A stretch of DNA of 64,000 nucleotides from assembly GCA_949287985.1 (NCBI GenBank), contig CASEIN010000037.1:1-64000 (forward strand), written 5' to 3'. The notes beneath the pieces were generated by a model that saw only the letters and a list, made by a program, of their open reading frames with translations, had not been told where the DNA came from and did no database searches. Source of the DNA: Mucispirillum schaedleri (GTDB lineage Bacteria > Chrysiogenota > Deferribacteres > Deferribacterales > Mucispirillaceae). Shown here piece by piece: positions 62,401-64,000 of this stretch (its first letter is position 1; each line of letters begins with the position of its first letter). Both the position numbers and the translations under genes were made by a program.

Positions 62401-62879
62401 TTATTACCACAGTAAATAAGGGTAATAGTCGATAATGCTGCCTCTTTAGAAATATCTGATGTATTAAGCATGGTTTTATATAATCCATCAATAAATTTTT
62501 CTTCTTTTGTAGTAAGTGCTTCATCACCAGCTATTTTTGCTACTGATGATTTTGCCATGTCACATGTAATATTTTGGTTAGCATTAACGTTTTCTGCAAT
62601 AATACTTTCTGCAACATATTTACCTTTTTTAAGTGCTTCTTCCTTTACTTTTTCTGAAACAGTATTAGAAAATTCTTCCATATTGTTTAAAGCATTATCA
62701 ACAGCTTCCTTACGTGTTGATTCATCACCTATTGCTTCATTAACTTTATTTGCTGCACCACCTACTATCTCTTTTGTCTGGTCCACTATTTCTTTTACTT
62801 CCATATTTTCCTTAACTACTTTTTGGTATAATATACCTGCTAAAATAGCGATAACTGCTGCAATAATAACTGTTCGCAT
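62397..62879 (-). CDS. membrane-anchored hypothetical protein
   Basis: A 160-aa protein with an N-terminal transmembrane helix (MRTVIIAAVIAILAGILYQKVV) and a long charged helical domain. This contains ENMEVKEIVDQTKEIVGGA and NNMEEFSNTVSEKVKEEALKKG, with two Cys (CDMAK, YCGNN). I use ATG 62879, although a frame opens at 63059 across the next gene's promoter; GAGG lies about 11 bases upstream. Not recognised. Probably an inner-membrane protein with a periplasmic domain. Confidence 0.55.
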   Translation of the reverse strand: MRTVIIAAVIAILAGILYQKVVKENMEVKEIVDQTKEIVGGAANKVNEAIGDESTRKEAVDNALNNMEEFSNTVSEKVKEEALKKGKYVAESIIAENVNANQNITCDMAKSSVAKIAGDEALTTKEEKFIDGLYKTMLNTSDISKEAALSTITLIYCGNN

Positions 62880-62931
62880 GCTCCACCTCATCTTTTCATT
62901 ACTATACTTATTTTTACTTTTTATGCAAGTA

Positions 62932-62960
62932 TTGTTTGCATATATAGCATATTTTATATA
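62932..62960 (+). promoter_or_regulatory. promoter of the secreted MBL-fold hydrolase
   Basis: TTGTTT (62932-62937), 17 bases, TATATA (62955-62960), 24 bases before ATG 62984. Confidence 0.45.
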
Positions 62961-62983
62961 AACTGTATTTATAGAGGTGATAT

Positions 62984-63802
62984 ATGAAAAAAATTCTTTT
63001 ATTTTTACTACTTTTTCCTTCTTTTTTATTTGCAGCAGAAAAAGAATACTACCATACAAAGATTAATGGGGCAGATGTTTATATTACATCTTTAAAATCT
63101 TTCCCAAGAGATAATAGTATTTTAATAATGGATAATGGTGCTATACAATATAGTAAAAAAATATTTCCAAATGGTAAATATGCTACTAATACTAATATTA
63201 TGATTATAAAAAAAGGCAAAAATAATATTTTAATAGATACTGGATATCCTGATACTATAAACAGCCTTCAAAAAGCCTTAAAAATTGCAGGGCTAAAATT
63301 TAGTGATATTACACATATTATTTTTACACATCTTCATTTTGACCATATAGGTGGTATGATAAATAATAATAAACCTACTTTTCCCAATGCTAAAATATAT
63401 ATAAATAAAGTTGAATATGATTATTTTTTTAAAAAAGCTAATGATAAATCAGCAGATACTGCAAAAAAACTTCTTGCTCCATATAAAAATAATATAAAAT
63501 TATATACTGAAGGGGTTATTGATAATGATTTTAAAGAAATTACAGCTGTTAATGCTTTTGGACATACTCCCGGACACAGTATGATTAATATTAAAGATAA
63601 ATATACTGATTTATTATTTATTGCAGATATTTTTCATGCTTATGAAATCCAAATGAAATATCCTAAAACTACTGTTATCTATGATGTAGATAAAGATATG
63701 GCTGTAAAATCAAGAATTAAGGTAATGAGTAAATATAAAGGCACAAATACTTTAATTGTTGGCGCTCATACACCATTTTATAAACCAGTTACCTGGAAAT
63801 AA
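62984..63802 (+). CDS. periplasmic metallo-beta-lactamase-fold hydrolase
   Basis: A 272-aa protein with a signal peptide (MKKILLFLLLFPSFLFAA-EK). The zinc motif is THLHFDHIGG, followed by GHTPGHSMI and the Asp of IADIFH, with a final His in GAHTPF. The layout is like AHL-lactonase/quorum-quenching and sulfatase-like MBL enzymes (the region before the motif reads NILIDTGYPDT). The substrate could be a lactone, ester or beta-lactam; lactonase-like is my best guess. GAGGTG precedes ATG 62984. Confidence 0.85.
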   Translation: MKKILLFLLLFPSFLFAAEKEYYHTKINGADVYITSLKSFPRDNSILIMDNGAIQYSKKIFPNGKYATNTNIMIIKKGKNNILIDTGYPDTINSLQKALKIAGLKFSDITHIIFTHLHFDHIGGMINNNKPTFPNAKIYINKVEYDYFFKKANDKSADTAKKLLAPYKNNIKLYTEGVIDNDFKEITAVNAFGHTPGHSMINIKDKYTDLLFIADIFHAYEIQMKYPKTTVIYDVDKDMAVKSRIKVMSKYKGTNTLIVGAHTPFYKPVTWK

Positions 63803-63809
63803 TATTTTA

Positions 63810-63841
63810 TAAGGGCAAAATACTTTGTTATTATGCCCTTA
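63810..63841 (+). terminator. possible terminator after the MBL gene
   Basis: Stem TAAGGGCA (63810-63817) / TGCCCTTA (63834-63841) with a 16-base loop. No T tract follows, so it may be weak. Confidence 0.45.
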
Positions 63842-63966
63842 GTTTAAAAAATATTATATATAAATATTTTTATAATATTTATATATAAATCATAAAAAAA
63901 TAATATAATTTTCCCCATTATTATTACATTTTATGTATTTCATACTATTTTTGTATTATTTTTTTC

Positions 63967-63995
63967 TTGACATTAAATTAAATGGTGTATAATAT
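63967..63995 (+). promoter_or_regulatory. promoter reading out of the window
   Basis: Consensus TTGACA (63967-63972) with TAATAT at 63990-63995 (17-base spacer) or TATAAT at 63988-63993 (15). The gene it serves lies to the right of the window. Confidence 0.6.
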
Positions 63996-64000
63996 AATTA

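Noticed and set aside
62880-63059. Long start of the membrane-anchored protein
   Set aside because: It would run antisense through the start and promoter of the MBL gene; the membrane helix starts at 62879.

Overview
This is an A+T-rich chromosomal window from a Gram-negative (diderm) bacterium. Many genes encode proteins with Sec signal peptides, lipoboxes or outer-membrane beta-barrels ending in aromatic residues. There is a dTDP-rhamnose pathway, RseP, a CZB-type chemoreceptor and a haem catalase. The core genes together with a secreted M66 mucinase-like lipoprotein fit a mucus-associated member of Deferribacterota (Mucispirillum-like). That assignment is inference from gene content and base composition, not a database result.

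Layout. 0-2 kb: rpsB-tsf. 2-9.4 kb: an accessory cell-surface region with a frameshifted FMN reductase, a CMD-cupin protein, a tandem duplication carrying two outer-membrane barrel genes, one of them behind a poly-C promoter spacer, an XRE regulator with a perfect palindromic operator, and an outer-membrane/lipoprotein/YwqK-like cluster. 9.4-12.7 kb: a methyltransferase coupled to a DUF1848 Fe-S protein, and an unrecognised two-gene unit. 12.8-16.2 kb: leuCD followed by two secreted YwqK-like proteins. 16.2-22.3 kb: a five-gene operon in which flavodoxin-ferredoxin fusions alternate with a four-cysteine lipoprotein family; I recognise no described system here. 22.3-24.7 kb: a gene remnant, a YitT/cytidylate-kinase-like fusion and a hypothetical gene. 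24.8-25.2 kb: four tRNA genes. 25.8-29.4 kb: purA-hisZ-aminotransferase. 29.5-32.2 kb: two paralogous TetR regulators around an orphan cytochrome b operon, with three copies of one operator. 32.2-37.5 kb: rseP and McrBC. 37.5-46.1 kb: a long aromatic amino-acid operon running pheA-hisC-aroF-tyrA-aroA-cmk-ispH-rpsA. 46.4-48.7 kb: trmI and a chemoreceptor. 48.8-54 kb: Opp-type permeases, an M66 peptidase with a ricin-type lectin domain, and an outer-membrane barrel, in one operon. 54.2-64 kb: catalase, rfbACBD, ridA, marC, small secreted proteins, an MFS exporter and a secreted metallo-beta-lactamase-fold hydrolase.

How the parts work together. The housekeeping operons supply translation factors, leucine, purines and aromatic amino acids; cmk, ispH and rpsA share the aromatic transcript. 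The accessory genes are almost all extracytoplasmic: four related barrels, four YwqK-like proteins, four units of one lipoprotein family, and a surface peptidase next to peptide permeases. Decay and duplication are frequent in this part: two frameshifted remnants, an amber-interrupted ORF, a truncated copy of the cupin gene and a duplicated barrel unit. Two genes (pheA and a small secreted protein at 60.85 kb) have a promoter placed exactly for leaderless transcripts.
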